Origin: Streptomyces sp. MMG1121
GTDB lineage: Bacteria; Actinomycetota; Actinomycetes; Streptomycetales; Streptomycetaceae
NCBI RefSeq assembly: GCF_001280015.1
Contig: NZ_LGDV01000096.1
Location: forward strand, 72,095-136,094
DNA length: 64,000 bases
Reading direction: 5' to 3'
The notes under the pieces are model-generated. The model saw nothing but the letters and a program-made list of their open reading frames with translations, had not been told where the DNA came from and made no database searches. The position numbers were made by a program, and so were the translations under genes. This document shows positions 10,064-17,897 of this stretch, in pieces; position 1 is the stretch's first letter; each line of letters begins with the position of its first letter.

Positions 10064-10179
10064 GTCGGTGACCGTATCGCCCAGGTGCGGATGGTTAGTT
10101 ACGGAACATCCGCGCGCTGCACACAATGGGTGATTAGTGGGATGTCTTACGAGCGCGCAGACAGGGGCAGGAACGGATC

Positions 10180-11088
10180 ATGGAATGGCTGCAGAGACTC
10201 CCCGGCATCGGGCCGATCGTCACCCGCCTGATGGCGACGCACGCGTGGCGCTGCTACGAGCGGCTGGACCGGGTGAAGTGGTCACGGCTGGCCGCCGCCA
10301 TGACGTTCATCAGCTTCGTGGCGCTGTTCCCGTTGCTGACCGTGGTCGCCGCGATCACCGCCGCCACGCTCAGCCCGTCCCGGCAGAAGAGCATCGAGCA
10401 CAACATCGCCGACCAGTTCCCGGGCATCTCCCAGCAGCTGAACATCGGCTCGCTCGTGCACAACGCCGGCACCGTCGGTGTGATCGCCGGCGCCGTGCTG
10501 CTGCTCACCGGCATCAACTGGGTCGGCCAGATGCGCGCCTGTCTGCGCACGGTGTGGGAGCTGCCGGACCAGAAGGAGAACCCGTTCCTCGCCAAGGCCA
10601 AGGACGCCGGCATCCTCATCGGCCTCGGCGGGGCCCTGCTGGTCACGCTCGCCGCGTCCACACTCGCCTCGGCCACGGTCGGCCTGGTCTCGAGCGGACT
10701 GGGCCTGGCCGACCACGGCTGGGGCACCGCGCTGTTGCGGGCCGCCGCGTTCGCCGTCGCCGTGCTGGCCGACTTCCTCGTCCTGCTCTACGTGCTGACC
10801 CTGCTGCCCGGGGTCGAGCCGCCGCGCCGCCGCCTGCTGGTGGCCGCCCTGCTCGGCGCGATCGGCTTCGAACTGCTGAAGCTGCTGCTCAGCGGCTATA
10901 TCCAGGGCGTCGCCGCGAAGAGCATGTACGGCGCGTTCGGCGTCCCCGTGGCGCTGCTGCTGTGGATCAACTTCACCGCGAAACTCGTCCTGTTCTGCGC
11001 CTCCTGGACGGCGACGCAGAGCGAGGAAGGAGCCGGACTCACCGGTCCCGGCGGCGCACCAGGTCCGGCAGCGGCCAGCGGCGGTTGA
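10180..11088 (+). CDS. YihY/BrkB-family inner membrane protein
   Basis: A 302-residue membrane protein of the YihY/virulence factor BrkB family, with about six membrane segments. The family region RLAAAMTFISFVALFPLLTVVAA near residues 35-57 is clear, and the last helices end in MYGAFGVPVALLLWINFTAKLVLFCA. Molecular function is not established; once annotated as ribonuclease BN, this is now considered wrong. Start ATG 10180 follows AGGAA. The final 50 bp of the gene overlap the end of the convergent carboxypeptidase gene at 11039, so the two C-termini are encoded on opposite strands of the same DNA. Confidence 0.88.
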   Translation: MEWLQRLPGIGPIVTRLMATHAWRCYERLDRVKWSRLAAAMTFISFVALFPLLTVVAAITAATLSPSRQKSIEHNIADQFPGISQQLNIGSLVHNAGTVGVIAGAVLLLTGINWVGQMRACLRTVWELPDQKENPFLAKAKDAGILIGLGGALLVTLAASTLASATVGLVSSGLGLADHGWGTALLRAAAFAVAVLADFLVLLYVLTLLPGVEPPRRRLLVAALLGAIGFELLKLLLSGYIQGVAAKSMYGAFGVPVALLLWINFTAKLVLFCASWTATQSEEGAGLTGPGGAPGPAAASGG

Positions 11089-12259
11089 TCAGGAACGCCC
11101 CGCCCGCGAGCAGCACCAGCAGCCCGCCCGCGATGGCCGCGGCGGTGCCGACACCGGAGCCGGAGCCGGTGGTGGCGCCCGCCACCGGCTTGGCCCCCGT
11201 GGTCCCGGAGGACTGCCCGGCGGCGCCGGAACCGCTCGGCGAAGGGCTCGGCACGGCGCTCTTCGGCGGCACCAGCTCGCCCACCGGACTGACCTTGCCG
11301 GCCGCCTGGAAGCCCCAGTCGAACAGCTTCGCCGTCTCCTTGTAGACCTCGTTGTGGTCGTGCTTCTCCGGGTTCATCACCGTGACGAGCAGCACCCTGC
11401 CGTTCCGCTCGGCGACTCCGGTGAAGGTGGCGCCCGCGTGCGTGGTGTTGCCGTTCTTCACGCCCGCGATGCCCTGGTAGACGGGCACGTCGGTGTCACC
11501 GCTGAGCAGCCGGTTGGTGTTGCGGATATCGCCGGTCCCGAACTTCGCCTGCACCGTCGAGCAGTAGTCCCGGAAGTCCTTCTTCTGCAGCCCGGACCGG
11601 GCGAACAGGGTCAGGTCGTACGCCGACGACACCTGGTCCGGCGCGTCGTAGCCGTCGGGCGAGACGACGTGCGTGTCCAGGGCCTGGAGTTCGTCGGCGT
11701 GGTCCTGCATGTCCTTGACGGTCTGCTGGACCCCGCCGTTCATCGCCGACAGCACGTGCACGGCGTCGTTGCCCGAGCGCAGGAACACCCCGAGCCACAG
11801 GTCCTGGACGCGGTAGGTCTGGCCCTCCTTTATCCCGACCACGCTGGAGCCGACGCCCATGCCCGCGAGGTCCGAGGGCACCACCTTGTGCGGGGTGCTC
11901 TTGGGGAAGCGGGGCAGCACGGTGTCCGCGAACAGCATCTTCAGCGTGCTCGCCGGAGGCAGCCGCCAGTGCGCGTTGTGCGCCGCGAGCACCTCGCCCG
12001 ACTCGGCGTCCGTGACGATCCAGGAGCGGGCGGTGAGGCCCTTGGGCAGGACCGGGACGCCCGCGGCGAGGTTCACCTGGGTGCCGGGCTGCCCGAGCCG
12101 GGCGCCGCCGACGGTCGACATGCCGGCCGGGGGCGTGGCCGTCGGGCTCGTCGAGGGGGTGGGGGCGGCGAGCGCGGCGGGCGCGGTGACGGACAGGGAC
12201 AGCAGCGTGGCGGAGGTGACCAGCAGCGATCGCCGGCCGGTCTTCTTCGGAGCGGGCAC
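11039..12259 (-). CDS. D-alanyl-D-alanine carboxypeptidase (S11 family) with C-terminal membrane anchor
   Basis: A 406-residue penicillin-binding protein trimming the terminal D-Ala from peptidoglycan stem peptides. From GTG 12259: signal peptide to about residue 31, Pro/Thr/Ser-rich linker, then SxxK at Ser104-Lys107 (PASTLK), SGN at 162-164, and the third motif reading KNG (268-270) instead of KTG. The C-terminus has a Ser/Gly linker and a single membrane segment followed by RRWPLPDLVRRRDR, anchoring the enzyme from outside. The start is not certain: no strong Shine-Dalgarno site, but upstream sequence in the frame has no signal-peptide character. Overlaps the YihY gene by 50 bp tail to tail. 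Confidence 0.87.
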   Translation of the reverse strand: MPAPKKTGRRSLLVTSATLLSLSVTAPAALAAPTPSTSPTATPPAGMSTVGGARLGQPGTQVNLAAGVPVLPKGLTARSWIVTDAESGEVLAAHNAHWRLPPASTLKMLFADTVLPRFPKSTPHKVVPSDLAGMGVGSSVVGIKEGQTYRVQDLWLGVFLRSGNDAVHVLSAMNGGVQQTVKDMQDHADELQALDTHVVSPDGYDAPDQVSSAYDLTLFARSGLQKKDFRDYCSTVQAKFGTGDIRNTNRLLSGDTDVPVYQGIAGVKNGNTTHAGATFTGVAERNGRVLLVTVMNPEKHDHNEVYKETAKLFDWGFQAAGKVSPVGELVPPKSAVPSPSPSGSGAAGQSSGTTGAKPVAGATTGSGSGVGTAAAIAGGLLVLLAGGAFLINRRWPLPDLVRRRDR

Positions 12260-12362
12260 GGTCGGAAACGTACCTGGACGTGCTGCCGAAATCCCACTCG
12301 CGCCCGCACCCGCGACCCCACCCCCGACACGGAACCGGACACGGGACGGCGATACTGGACCC

Positions 12363-12602
12363 ATGAAGCTCAGCCGCCGCATCTCCTGGTTCCTGCTCGC
12401 TTTCGGGGTGTGGAGCTGGTTCATCTGGATCACTTTCGTCAAGAACCTGGTCAAGGACGGAAGCGGGCTCGCCTTCGACAACGGTCACCCGACGGCGTAC
12501 TTCTGGGTGCACCTGCTGCTGGCCGTCGTGTCCTTCGTATTGGGGACGGCCATAGGAGTCATCGGGTTGCGCGGCCTGCGCGCACTGCGTCGTACGTCAT
12601 AG
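12363..12602 (+). CDS. SCO4848-family small membrane protein
   Basis: A 79-residue protein with two membrane segments: ISWFLLAFGVWSWFIWITFV near residues 8-27 and YFWVHLLLAVVSFVLGTAIG near residues 46-65, then a basic tail ending RALRRTS. I recognise it as the conserved actinobacterial SCO4848 family of unknown function. Start ATG 12363 begins MKLSRRISWF; the sequence before it carries no good Shine-Dalgarno site. It is divergent from the carboxypeptidase gene with a short spacer, and its stop overlaps the convergent peptidase gene by 6 bp. The pairing with the carboxypeptidase suggests a cell-envelope role, but that is inference. Confidence 0.8.
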   Translation: MKLSRRISWFLLAFGVWSWFIWITFVKNLVKDGSGLAFDNGHPTAYFWVHLLLAVVSFVLGTAIGVIGLRGLRALRRTS

Positions 12603-14048
12603 CCGGGAGCGGCTCGGCTTTCCTTCTTCGTGGAGCCAGGTGCGGAACAGGGCGTCCAGCTCTTTCCCGGACTTCTCCTCGCAGAGGGAGATGAACTGAG
12701 AGGTGTCCGCGTTTCCATGGCGGTGCCGCTCGGTCCAGGTCCGCAGGACGGCGAAGAACACGTCGTCGCCCACCGCCTCGCGCACCTGGTGCAGGGTCAT
12801 GGCACCCCGGCCGTACACGGGCGGGGAGGACACCTGGGCGCCGGTGGGCGGATCCGCCGGAGGGAACTCCCAGATCCCTTCGCTCTCGGGATGGCTGCCG
12901 TCGTAGAAGGCCTCGAAGGTCTGCCGGGCCGTCCTGCCGCCGTGCTCCTCCTGCCAGAGCCATTCCGCGTAGGTGGCGAATCCCTCGTTCAGCCACATGT
13001 CCTGCCACGTCCGCGGGGTGACGGAGTTGCCGAACCACTGGTGGGCCAGTTCGTGCACCACCAGTGATTCCTCGGGCGCGGAGTCGAAGTACGGCTTGGT
13101 CTGGGTCTCCAGGGCGTATCCGAGACCGGGAAGGTGGTCGATCACGGCGCCCGCGGAGGAGAAGGGGTAAGGCCCGAATCGGTCACTTGCCCAGTCGACG
13201 ACCTCCGGCACAAGTTCCTTCGTGTCTTCGGCGCCTTCGGCTTCGTCGGGGTCGACGGCGAGGTAGAGAGGCAGACCGTCGGGCGTCCGCTCTCGCGTGA
13301 TGTCGAAGTAGCCGATCGTGACATTGGCGAGGTAGCCGGCCATGGGCTCCCCGGTGTGCCAGTGATGGGTGACGCGGTCCCCCTTGTCCTCGGCCTTCGT
13401 CGGTTCGCCGTTGCTCACCACGTCGTACGGGTCGCCGTCGGCGTCCTTGGGGACCGTGACCGTGATGTCGTACGTCGCTTTGTCCGACGGGTGGTGGTTG
13501 CCGGGGAACCAGGCCATGGATCCGGTCGGCTCGCCGAGGGCCGTCGCGCCGTCGTCGGTCTCGATCCAGCCTTCCACCGCCCCCTCGGAGTCCTCGGACA
13601 TCCGCGGGGTGCCCTCGTACTCGACGGTCGCCTCGAAGGTCGCGCCCTTCGCGATCACATTCCGGGGCGTCAACGTCAACTCGTTCTTCTCGCGCGTGAA
13701 GGCGGCGCCCGCGCCGTCCACCGTCGCGCCGAGCACCGTCAGTCCCGCGAGGTCGAGGTTGAAGCGGCTCAGGTCCTGGGAGGCGCGCGCGGTGATCACC
13801 GCGGAGCCCCTCAGGCGGTTGGTGTCGGGGGTGTAGTCGAGCGCCAGGTCGTAGTGCGAGACGTCGTAGCCGCCGTTGCCCAGGGTGGGGAAGAGGGGGT
13901 CCCCGGCACCGGTCGCTCCCGGTTCGCCCGGCGGGGCGTGTCCGGTACCCGAGCAGGCGACACCCGTCAGGAGCAGCAGTGTCACAAGGAGGGCGGAGTG
14001 CGGTCTCGCCCGCCCCAGTACACGCGGACGCCGCTCGACCTTGATCAC
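12597..14048 (-). CDS. M1-family zinc metallopeptidase, lipoprotein
   Basis: A 483-residue aminopeptidase-like protein. Lipobox TGVAC places the lipidated Cys at residue 32, so it should be anchored outside the cell. Zinc-binding HELAH is at 332-336 with the third ligand Glu355 in NEGFATYAEW, the standard HExxH-18-E spacing of family M1. In place of the substrate-binding GAMEN motif it reads YALETQ, as in the shorter bacterial M1 subgroup. The start is GTG 14048 with GGGGG 5-9 nt upstream. A lower-GC promoter region lies at 14050-14100. It probably trims extracellular peptides; substrate unknown. Confidence 0.9.
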   Translation of the reverse strand: MIKVERRPRVLGRARPHSALLVTLLLLTGVACSGTGHAPPGEPGATGAGDPLFPTLGNGGYDVSHYDLALDYTPDTNRLRGSAVITARASQDLSRFNLDLAGLTVLGATVDGAGAAFTREKNELTLTPRNVIAKGATFEATVEYEGTPRMSEDSEGAVEGWIETDDGATALGEPTGSMAWFPGNHHPSDKATYDITVTVPKDADGDPYDVVSNGEPTKAEDKGDRVTHHWHTGEPMAGYLANVTIGYFDITRERTPDGLPLYLAVDPDEAEGAEDTKELVPEVVDWASDRFGPYPFSSAGAVIDHLPGLGYALETQTKPYFDSAPEESLVVHELAHQWFGNSVTPRTWQDMWLNEGFATYAEWLWQEEHGGRTARQTFEAFYDGSHPESEGIWEFPPADPPTGAQVSSPPVYGRGAMTLHQVREAVGDDVFFAVLRTWTERHRHGNADTSQFISLCEEKSGKELDALFRTWLHEEGKPSRSRL

Positions 14049-14061
14049 ATGTCCCCCTTTT

Positions 14062-14080
14062 TTAGCATTACCTTACCTTC
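14062..14080. promoter_or_regulatory. Candidate iron-box-like element upstream of the M1 peptidase gene
   Basis: Read on the minus strand this is GAAGGTAAGGTAATGCTAA, which agrees at 12 of 19 positions with the DmdR/IdeR iron-box pattern TTAGGTTAGGCTAACCTAA; the left half (AAGGTAAGG) is closest. It could equally be ordinary promoter sequence in a locally AT-rich stretch. Confidence 0.25.
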
Positions 14081-14256
14081 TCTTTGCGATCACACTCACA
14101 GCCCCCTCGCAACCGCCCAAGTTCTTGCCCATCTGGTCAGAAAGCCCTTCCCCCCGCTCAAACAGGTGTGATTAGGTGAGCCGCGTCACTTGGGGGAGTG
14201 GCGAAATCGTGCTGGCCAGGGGTTGGGCCTGTAAGGGTCCTGGGGAGGGCACCACC

Positions 14257-15816
14257 ATGCGATCTGTTCGCATGCGCATTCTCGTGACGCTGCTCGTGCT
14301 CGCGGTCGTGGGAATCGGCGGCTGGCAGCTGCTGCCGTCGCAGGGGAACAAGGACAAGACGATCACGGTCGGTACGACGGACGCCGTCACGGACCTGGAC
14401 CCGGCCGGAGCCTATGACGCCGGTTCCTGGGCCCTGTTCAGCAACGTGTTCCAGTCGCTGCTGACGTTCGAGTCGGGCGGGGTCGTGCCGGTACCGGACG
14501 CGGCGAAGAGCTGCGCCTTCCAGGGCGCGGGCCTGCGGACGTACCAGTGCACGCTGCGCGACGGGATCACCTTCCCGAGCGGCCGGAAGATGACCGCCGA
14601 GGACGTGAAGTACTCCTTCGACCGGGTCAAGAAGATCAACTCCGACGTCGGCCCGGCGTCGCTGTTCTCCACGCTCGGCTCGGTGACCGCCGACGACGCC
14701 ACCACCGTCACCTTCCATCTGACGTCCGCGGACGCCACCTTCCCGCTGAAGGTCGCCACCGGTGCCGGATCGATCGTCGACAAGGACACCTACCCGGCCG
14801 ACTCCCTGCGCAAGGGCACCTCGGTCGACGGCACCGGCCCGTACACGCTGACGTCGTACACCAAGGACCAGAAGGCCGAACTGGCGCCGAACGGGCACTA
14901 CAAGGGCTACCTCAGCGGCACCGGACGCCCGATCGAGCTGCGCTACTACGCCGACTCCGCGAAGCTCGACAGCGCCTGGAAGGCGCAGCAGATCGACGTC
15001 GCCACCCGGAACCTGCCGCCGCACGTGCTCTCCCAGCTGAACCCGAGCGACCCCAAGAAGCGCGTCACCGAGTCCGACAGCTCCGAGACCCGCAATCTCT
15101 ACCTCAACACCCGCGCCGGCTCCCCGTTGCACGACGTACGGGTGCGCCGCGCGATGGCCTGGCTGGTCAACCGCGAGCAGCTGGCCGCGACGGTCTACGA
15201 GGGCACGGTCGACCCGCTGTACTCACTGATCCCGACCGGCATCACCGGCCACACCACGTCGTTCTTCGACGACTACCCGACGCAGAGCGTCGCCAAGGCG
15301 CGCGAGCTGCTCACCGAGGCCGGGGTGAGCCTGCCGGTGCGCTTCACCTTCGGCTACGGCATCGGCCGGGGCGCGGGCGCGGAGGAGGCCGCCCAGCTCA
15401 AGCAGCAGCTGGAGGCGAGCGGCCTGTTCAAGGTGGACGTCAAGGGCTACGAGTGGACCGACTTCCAAAAGAGCTGGGCCGCCGGGAAGATGGACGCGTG
15501 GGCGGTCGGCTGGGTGGCCGACTACCCCGACCCGGACACCTTCGGCGCCGCACTCGTCGGCACCGGCTCCACCATGAGCACCGGGTACAGCAACAAGGTG
15601 GTCGACCATCTCATCCAGGACAGCCGGCAGTACGCCGACCGCAGCGAGGCCTCCAACGACTTCAGGGACATCCAGTCGGACGTCGCCCAGGACGTCCCGC
15701 TGATCCCGCTGTGGCAGAGCAAGGAATACGTCGTCAGCACCGAGGACATCGGCGGCAGCCAGTACCTGGACGACGCCACCGGCGTGTTCCGCCTGTGGCG
15801 CCTGAACTGGATCTGA
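14257..15816 (+). CDS. ABC transporter substrate-binding protein, peptide/nickel type (SBP family 5)
   Basis: A 519-residue periplasmic-type binding protein of family 5, which delivers peptides or similar ligands to an ABC importer. It begins with a hydrophobic segment (RILVTLLVLAVVGIGGW) that lacks a lipobox Cys, so it is probably tethered by an uncleaved N-terminal helix. Family features: TVGTTDAVTDLDPAGAYD, TFPSGRKMTAEDVKYSFDR, and RRAMAWLVNREQL. Start ATG 14257 follows GGGAGG. No permease or ATPase gene is next to it, so its partners are encoded elsewhere. Its stop codon directly abuts the stop of the convergent TetR gene. Confidence 0.88.
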   Translation: MRSVRMRILVTLLVLAVVGIGGWQLLPSQGNKDKTITVGTTDAVTDLDPAGAYDAGSWALFSNVFQSLLTFESGGVVPVPDAAKSCAFQGAGLRTYQCTLRDGITFPSGRKMTAEDVKYSFDRVKKINSDVGPASLFSTLGSVTADDATTVTFHLTSADATFPLKVATGAGSIVDKDTYPADSLRKGTSVDGTGPYTLTSYTKDQKAELAPNGHYKGYLSGTGRPIELRYYADSAKLDSAWKAQQIDVATRNLPPHVLSQLNPSDPKKRVTESDSSETRNLYLNTRAGSPLHDVRVRRAMAWLVNREQLAATVYEGTVDPLYSLIPTGITGHTTSFFDDYPTQSVAKARELLTEAGVSLPVRFTFGYGIGRGAGAEEAAQLKQQLEASGLFKVDVKGYEWTDFQKSWAAGKMDAWAVGWVADYPDPDTFGAALVGTGSTMSTGYSNKVVDHLIQDSRQYADRSEASNDFRDIQSDVAQDVPLIPLWQSKEYVVSTEDIGGSQYLDDATGVFRLWRLNWI

Positions 15817-16572
15817 TCACCCGGAGTCCTTCTTCTCGCGCCCCTTGGCCCGTGGAGCGGGCAGTGCCCGGGTCATGCCCGGCAGGAAGTCCGTGAACAG
15901 CTCGTGGATCTCCAGGACCAGGGGGCGCAGCACCCGGAACCGGGCGAGCACCACGCCACGGGCGGTCAGCCGGGCGCCCCGGCGCGCCAGCCGGTAGCTG
16001 CGCTCGCGCCCCTCGGTCCGGTCGAAGACCCAGTACAGCACGAGCCCCATCTGGGCGAGCCACATCAACTCCGGGAGAACGTCCCGCAGTTCGGCCGGAA
16101 CCTTGGACTTGGACCCGGCCAGCACCTCCCGGTGGATGCTCATCGCCTGCTCACGGGCGGGCGCGCTCTCGGGCGAGAAGGGGCTGAGCGGGCTGTCGGG
16201 GTCGGCGGCGTTCTTGAAGAACTGCACGGCGAACTCGTGGTACGGCGCGGCGATGTCGAGCCACACGGTCAGCACACCCGCGAGCCGCGCCTCCAGATCG
16301 GTCTCCCGGTCCAGCACCGCACGGACCGCCGCCTGCTGCTCGGCGGCGATCCGGTCGTAGAAGCCCTGGATCAGGTGCTCCTTGCCCGCGAAGTAGTAGT
16401 AGGCGTTCCCGACGGAGACCCCGGCCTCCTTGGCGATGGCCCGCATGGTGGTCTTGTCGTACCCGTGTTCCTGGAACAACCGCATCGCGGTCTCCAGGAT
16501 CAGCGCGCGGGTCTGCTCGGACTTGCTGCTGGGGGAGCCGGCCGACTCGGGGCCGTCGTTCTTCGCGGGCAC
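15817..16572 (-). CDS. TetR-family transcriptional regulator
   Basis: A 251-residue regulator with an N-terminal TetR helix-turn-helix: ILETAMRLFQEHGYDKTTMRAIAKEAGVSVGNAYYYFAGKE spans roughly residues 25-65. The C-terminal ligand domain is long and lacks recognisable ligand residues. A Ser/Lys-rich leader precedes the DNA-binding domain. The gene converges on the binding-protein gene without any spacer (stops at 15814-15816 and 15817-15819) and lies 35 bp downstream of the VOC gene in the same direction, but no inverted repeat operator stands out upstream. Confidence 0.9.
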   Translation of the reverse strand: MPAKNDGPESAGSPSSKSEQTRALILETAMRLFQEHGYDKTTMRAIAKEAGVSVGNAYYYFAGKEHLIQGFYDRIAAEQQAAVRAVLDRETDLEARLAGVLTVWLDIAAPYHEFAVQFFKNAADPDSPLSPFSPESAPAREQAMSIHREVLAGSKSKVPAELRDVLPELMWLAQMGLVLYWVFDRTEGRERSYRLARRGARLTARGVVLARFRVLRPLVLEIHELFTDFLPGMTRALPAPRAKGREKKDSG

Positions 16573-16607
16573 GGTGAAGAGCCTAGCCAGTGGGGTGCGG
16601 GCCCCCG

Positions 16608-17027
16608 TCAGCCCCTGCGGCCCAGCTCCGGGCGCTTGGTGTAGTCGGTGAAGCCGAGGATGTTCCCCCAGGGGTCGGCGACCTCAACGGTCCACCCGGT
16701 GGCCCCCGGAAACGCCTCGTCGAGCGGGGCGATGCCGGCGGCGGCCAGCCTCCGCGCCGCCGCCCGCGCGTCCGGCACCTCCAGCCATAGACGCGGCGAG
16801 GGCCACGGCGGCGACCGGTGCCCCAGCACCTCCTCGGCACGCAGCAGGACCCCGGGCGTCTCCTTGCCGACCTGCAGCAGGGCGATCCCGGCCTCGTCGA
16901 ACCGGAACCCCACGGCGAACCCGGCGCGCTCGTAGAAGCCGACGGCCTCGGCGAGGTCGCCGACGGGAAGCAGCACGTTGTCGAAGCCGAGCAGTTCGTA
17001 CGACTCTTCCGACTCTTCGTCTGACAT
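16608..17027 (-). CDS. VOC-family (glyoxalase/bleomycin-resistance fold) protein
   Basis: A 139-residue protein with the vicinal-oxygen-chelate fold: N-terminal NVLLPVGDLAEAVGFYER and C-terminal VEVADPWGNILGFTDY are the usual paired beta-alpha-beta-beta-beta signatures. Such proteins include metal-dependent lyases, dioxygenases and antibiotic-binding proteins, and the specific activity cannot be assigned. An acidic leader (MSDEESEESYE) precedes the fold. It lies just downstream of the sdh terminator on the same strand and upstream of the TetR gene. Confidence 0.82.
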   Translation of the reverse strand: MSDEESEESYELLGFDNVLLPVGDLAEAVGFYERAGFAVGFRFDEAGIALLQVGKETPGVLLRAEEVLGHRSPPWPSPRLWLEVPDARAAARRLAAAGIAPLDEAFPGATGWTVEVADPWGNILGFTDYTKRPELGRRG

Positions 17028-17069
17028 GTCGTCAGATTAGAACCGACGGGCGGGGAAGCCCGGCAAAAA

Positions 17070-17115
17070 CGCCCGGGGGCCCCGCTTCCGAAGTCGGAAA
17101 CGGGGCCCCCGGGCG
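17070..17115 (-). terminator. Strong hairpin terminator of the sdh operon
   Basis: A 15-bp perfect stem (17070-17084 with 17101-17115), one C/A mismatch, then five more pairs closing on a 4-base loop. It begins 18 bp after the sdhB stop. There is no long T-run, which is usual for streptomycete terminators. Being symmetrical it could act in either direction. Confidence 0.85.
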
Positions 17116-17132
17116 CTGAGGGGTGTCCGGGA

Positions 17133-17897
17133 TCAGTAGCGACGCGTGATCAGCGCGCGCTTCACTTCCTGGATGGCCTTCGTGACCTCGATGCCGCGCG
17201 GACAGGCGTCCGTGCAGTTGAAGGTCGTACGGCAACGCCACACGCCGTCACGGTCGTTGAGGATCTCCAGGCGCTGCTCGCCCGCCTCGTCACGGCTGTC
17301 GAAGATGAAGCGGTGGGCGTTCACGATCGCGGCCGGACCGAAGTACTGGCCGTCGTTCCAGAACACCGGGCAGGACGACGTGCACGCGGCGCACAGGATG
17401 CACTTGGTGGTGTCGTCGAAGCGCTCGCGGTCCTCGGCGGACTGCAGGCGCTCCCGCGTCGGCTCGTTCGTGTCCTTGGTGACCAGGAACGGCATGACGT
17501 CCCGGTACGCCTGGAAGAACGGCTCCATGTCCACGACCAGGTCCTTCAGGACCGTGAGGCCCTTGATGGGCTCGACCGTGATCGGCTTCTCGGGGTTGAT
17601 GTCCTTGATCAGCGTCTTGCAGGCAAGGCGGTTCTTGCCGTTGATCCGCATCGCGTCCGAGCCGCAGATGCCGTGCGCGCACGAGCGGCGGAAGGTGAGG
17701 GTGCCGTCGACGTCCCACTTGATCTTGTGGAGGCCGTCGAGGACGCGCTCCTTCGGGTCGATCTCCAGCTGGAAGTCTTCCCAGACCGCCTCCGCCGAGA
17801 CCTCCGGGTTGAACCGGCGGACCCGGAAGGTGACCGTGATCAGGTGCGCGGAGGCCGCGGCCTCCGCCTCCACCTTGTCCAGAACGGGGGTAGCCAT
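17133..17897 (-). CDS. sdhB: Succinate dehydrogenase iron-sulfur subunit
   Basis: The 254-residue iron-sulfur subunit of complex II, passing electrons from the flavoprotein to menaquinone. The [2Fe-2S] ligands lie at Cys73, Cys78 and Cys93 (RRSCAHGICGSD and LACK; the usual Asp replaces one Cys), and the [4Fe-4S]/[3Fe-4S] ligands in CILCAACTSSCP and CRTTFNCTDACP. The ATG overlaps the sdhA stop by one base (TGATG), so the two are translationally coupled. It is the last gene of sdhCDAB, followed by a strong terminator. Confidence 0.97.
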   Translation of the reverse strand: MATPVLDKVEAEAAASAHLITVTFRVRRFNPEVSAEAVWEDFQLEIDPKERVLDGLHKIKWDVDGTLTFRRSCAHGICGSDAMRINGKNRLACKTLIKDINPEKPITVEPIKGLTVLKDLVVDMEPFFQAYRDVMPFLVTKDTNEPTRERLQSAEDRERFDDTTKCILCAACTSSCPVFWNDGQYFGPAAIVNAHRFIFDSRDEAGEQRLEILNDRDGVWRCRTTFNCTDACPRGIEVTKAIQEVKRALITRRY

